A stretch of DNA of 64,000 nucleotides from Telopea speciosissima (lineage: Eukaryota; Streptophyta; Magnoliopsida; Proteales; Proteaceae), in the NCBI RefSeq assembly GCF_018873765.1, contig NC_057918.1:69126371-69190370 (forward strand). Reading direction: 5' to 3'. The notes below the pieces were generated by a model. It was not told where the DNA came from. It ran no database searches and saw nothing but the letters and a program-made list of their open reading frames with translations. Shown here in pieces: positions 60,540 to 64,000 of the stretch. A program made the position numbers and the translations under genes. Each line of letters begins with the position of its first letter. Position 1 is the stretch's first letter.

Positions 60540-61260
60540 GTAGGCCCTTTAAGTACTAGCATTGTTATAGGGAGGCGGAATGGTCTTCAACATCAGGTCA
60601 TGGTGAAGTATGAAAGAATGACCAATTATTGTTATTTTTTGTGCCATGATAGACCATGAGAAGTCTCGTTGTACGAGTTTCTTCGAAGCGTCAATGCATC
60701 ATCAACAAATACATGGGCAAACTTCTTAAACTCCTATGTCCAAGATCTCCAATGTTTTTCTGCATAGCGAATGCCCAAGAGGCTTCTTCCCATTGAGTTT
60801 GGGAGATACTACCTGAGTGAGCTGCAGAAGATTGATCGGCCATGGAAAAAACCAGAGAAATGCAGAACACCAAAAGAAGAATATCCCAACTCGAAGATGA
60901 TAGCAATCAAGGAAAGGCCACGATCTCTGTCGATGCAATGCCGATCTCTACCGATGCCCTAGGGCGAGACCCACGATCGAAAGAATCCCACACAAGGATG
61001 AGATAGACAAAGTCCTAAAATAAAAGAGAACCTTAGAAATGGAAAGTCGGGAAGGAGAACGGGAAAACAACACGGTTCCCAATTTGAGGAAGATCCAGAG
61101 AGTCACCATTCAACAAGAGAATCCTGAGACGGGTCCAAAACAGGGATGTGGATCATCATAGAAGTCAGGAAGAAGACAAGTGGATGCGAAATCACCGAAG
61201 GACCAATGATCGCTGCGCACTAATTGATTTGCCCTCCCTCTATACTTAAGGGCCTGCGAT
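60540..61260 (+). mobile_element. LINE ORF1-like fragment (CCHC knuckle)
   Basis: At about 60609-60680 one strand reads VKYERMTNYCYF followed by CAMIDHEKSRC, split by a one-base shift in the present sequence. YER..NYCY.C....H....C is the pattern after the DUF4283 domain in plant L1-like LINE ORF1 proteins. The downstream part is Lys/Arg/Ser-rich and decayed. It is a fragment with no ORF2 visible. Confidence 0.45.
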
Positions 61261-61638
61261 TCTTAGGGTTTCTAGATTTTAAATAGTTTGGGGGGGGGGG
61301 GGGGGGGCTAGATTAAGGCCTTTCGGTAATGTTCCGCAAGAATGATTCTGGCAATTTTTTGCACCAGAAAACACTTTAGGAGTAGAATTGCGTTTGGCAA
61401 TTCCGAGTTGATTTTGCATCGCACTGAATGAAGCAGTCCAAAAAGTGCTGCGAGAACCAAAAACCAGAATTAAAAGATTATTTATTTTATGTTCTGAAAA
61501 TCACTACTTAAATTGAGTCCCGGCCCAACATTTCTCGTGGATCACAATAGTATCAGATTACACATTTTGATTTCAAAAGCACCTGTGGTACTAAGAACAT
61601 GATACTTCTTTTTCTCAAAAGAAAAACTAATTTTGGGA

Positions 61639-61746
61639 GATCAAAGATTAGTACGCTGTAGTCAATACAAATACATAAAGGGACAAAAGCATGATCAAAG
61701 ATTAGTACGCTGTAGACAATACAAATACATAAAGGGACAAAAGCAT
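61639..61746. repeat. 54-bp tandem duplication in the UGT80A 3' region
   Basis: Units 61639-61692 and 61693-61746 differ at only one position. The second ends 14 bp from the UGT80A stop codon, so both would lie in its 3' UTR. Confidence 0.93.
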
Positions 61747-61760
61747 AATAAACTTGCAAT

Positions 61761-63418
61761 TCAAGAACACCCAAAACATCTTCTTACAGAGCCAACATAT
61801 TGTTCAAAGAAACCCGGCGGTGCTGGGGATGGCTCTGGTTCAGACTTCCTGGGAGGAAGATGTTTAAAGAAGGCTTTTACCGCTCCTGTCACTCCATCCT
61901 CAGTTTCCATAGCCTTGGCCAGTTCTACAGCTGACTGCTTCACCTGCATTGATTGTTTAGGAAGTCTAAGGAAATAGAAGAAGGAAGACAATACAACAAA
62001 AAAATGAATATGAATTTCAAATTTAATTCAAATTAATATATATATATATATATAAACTTAAGTATTAAGTTAAAGGTTAATTATATGTATGATATTGTAG
62101 TTTTAGTATACATAGTGTTAAGTTCTAGGGGTATTTTAGTCTATTTCAGCCTCTAAGGCTATTCTCAGTTGTATTTACTTGGTTTAGTAGAGTGTCATGA
62201 GTACAGGGGTATACTCTCTCTCTCTCAAAGCTGGTTACAGAATCCTGGTATTGTAACATATAGAAATTAGGAAAATTCATAGATATTTTGTTTCAATATC
62301 ACTAACAAGATTCAAGCATAAGATTAGTTGATGGACTACTTTGCAACTATATTTTCTTTTTTAGTGCCACACATTGAATGTTCAATTTATGCATTACTGC
62401 AAGTTATTTGTCAGTGACTTCATTAATTTTGATATTCTCTTCATGTCATCTGGATTAATAGAGCTGCTATATGATGATGAAATGATCTAAGACGCCCAGA
62501 TACGGATTGAACATACACTGGAAACAAGATAAAACTCCTGTCTCAGATATAAGATACAGCATTGAGTATTATGGTCAATAAGTAGATAAAAAATTTCTCC
62601 ACTTTTCTTTCATTTTTTTCTTGGGCTATGCATCTTGTTACGGTATTTTATTATTGATAAATTTAAGGTACCTCCTAATCTTTGCAGACACAAAGCACTT
62701 GGACACATTCATAAGGCTGATCTGATGTAGTTTGAGTAAAGATTAGTTGAGTTGTATACATACATAATTTTGTATTTATTAATGAATGTATTTGATAACA
62801 CATATCGGACATGAACTAATATTCAAGAGGGAAATCATGCAAAGCCACTACCAGTAAAAGGTTTGAACTGATGGGTATGTGCACCTCTCACAAATGGGGC
62901 ATATAGTCATTGATTTCAAAACAAGATTTGAAATGGTTTGACCTGACATTTTTGTCAGTAGTGAATTATGGCATATTATTAGGTCACACATCCTAATTAT
63001 TACGCACAAAACTGAATAATGGTTCAATGTAGTGGAAGAACCAGAGTGACCAAGTATGGATTGAAAATCATGTAGCCTCATTGTCTTGAATATTTGAATA
63101 AAAAAAATCCAACTACCCTGGACTTAATTATTACCTTGGGGTCTAGCATGTAATTTATTGCACCAACCAGCTTCTCAAGTGAGAACTCATCAACTGGTAT
63201 AGGAGCAGGACCTACTCCTCTAGCATGCACTCGTTCTCCCCAGAAAGGTTGGTCGCCAAAGAAAGGTACAACAGCGGTTGGGCACTACAAATCAGGATAA
63301 TCACACAATCAGTCACCAAAGCAATAACGTGAATAAAAGTCTTCAACAAGAAAACTACAAAAGCAGTTACCGCAGCTTTAAGGCCAGCAGCTGTTGTTCC
63401 TGCACCCCCATGATGAAC
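61761..63418 (-). CDS. UGT80A2: Sterol 3-beta-glucosyltransferase, 3' end (partial)
   Basis: Three exons on the minus strand: 63371-63418, 63135-63284 and 61761-61943 (stop TGA). They give the last 126 residues. The donor-binding loop VHHGGAGTTAAGLKAA is followed by CPTAVVPFFGDQPFWGERVH and ARGVGPAPIPVDEFS, then KAMETEDGVTGAVKAFFKHL and the end CFGCS. This matches the UGT80A2 type rather than UGT80B1, which lacks that tail. The enzyme glucosylates membrane sterols with UDP-glucose. All exons are in phase 0 with GT/AG borders. Earlier exons lie beyond the right edge, since 63419-64000 shows no further exon. The intron 61944-63134 has an AT run (62034-62054), a CT run (62213-62226) and text at about 62100-62260 that may be a solo LTR. 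Confidence 0.93.
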
Positions 63419-64000
63419 CTGAAAGCAAAGGGCAGAACAATACCGCCTCACAGTTAATAACCGAATGGGAAATCAGAGAGTTAAAAAATATGAGTGAAAG
63501 AATGATTTGAATATGAAACAATCAACATGAAAATACTTGCACTGAGGTTAAAAATTCCAAGGGCTTTGCCAACAATTTTCATCACACAGAAAATTATTAT
63601 CATAAAACTAAGAAAGCATATGGACATCAAAGACTGTAACATCATTCATGTCTTCATGATCCTCTTTTTAAGAAGTTAAACAGAAATACTCTACTCATTT
63701 ATACAAGTATGATCTATCCGTGGTTCTATATAAAATTTTGATATTTTCAAGCATTAGTTTATGTTGTGATGTATTTCTTTCATAGTTTATGTTCACAGTG
63801 TATTAATTTAATCCATTACACCATCCAATGGTCTTTCTAGAATGAATCAGCTACCAAGCATTGTTGCAGGAAGAGGAACACACGTAAGAAATGAATTTGA
63901 GATTTAACACAAAACAACCAATCAAAGCATTTTAACTTCATTTATCATGACTATGAAAGCAAATCTGGAGCTATGTTGGAGACAGATACATTCGAGAATC

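Noticed and set aside
1-64000. CRISPR arrays, operons, bacterial promoters, rRNA genes, organelle DNA insertions
   Set aside because: None seen. The sequence is a plant nuclear region, and no spaced direct repeats or recognisable plastid or mitochondrial genes were found.

Overview
This is nuclear plant DNA. The genes have introns with GT/AG borders, and the repeats (Ty3/gypsy and Ty1/copia LTR relics, a CACTA element, hAT- and Tourist-type MITEs, an Au-like SINE and an endogenous pararetrovirus relic) are typical of a repeat-rich flowering plant. Proteins resemble eudicot homologues closely, but the low gene density and repeat make-up would also fit an early-diverging eudicot or a magnoliid; I cannot name the species. 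All exon borders were read by eye.

Layout. 1-6060: nested LTR relics, with a SINE and small hairpin MITEs. 8482-9999 (+): last three exons of EMC4. 12003-14303 (+): complete TMKL1-type LRR receptor pseudokinase. 15701-18205: non-autonomous CACTA element. 19539-20967: collapsed Tat-like gypsy relic. 22790-27764 (-): complete seven-exon pectate lyase. 28000-49200: about 21 kb without a recognisable host gene, holding MITEs, foldback elements, LINE and LTR scraps, microsatellites and a local duplication at 45.4-47.0 kb. 49266-54616 (+): complete seven-exon purple acid phosphatase with an unusual hydrophobic tail. 55870-56487 (-): C2H2 zinc-finger repressor with an EAR motif. 58332-58411 (+): tRNA-Leu(UAG). 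58640-59480 (-): pararetrovirus coat-protein relic. 61761-63418 (-): last three exons of a UGT80A-type sterol glucosyltransferase, continuing past the right edge.

The genes are independent single-copy-looking loci, not a pathway cluster: an ER membrane-insertion factor, a receptor-like pseudokinase, a cell-wall pectin enzyme, a secreted phosphatase, a transcriptional repressor and a sterol glucosyltransferase. I see no convincing new multi-gene system. The best second looks are the anchored-looking tail of the phosphatase, hairpin-forming elements that could give small RNAs, the duplicated exon-like segment at 46.1/46.8 kb, and the gag-only LTR element nested in another gypsy relic.
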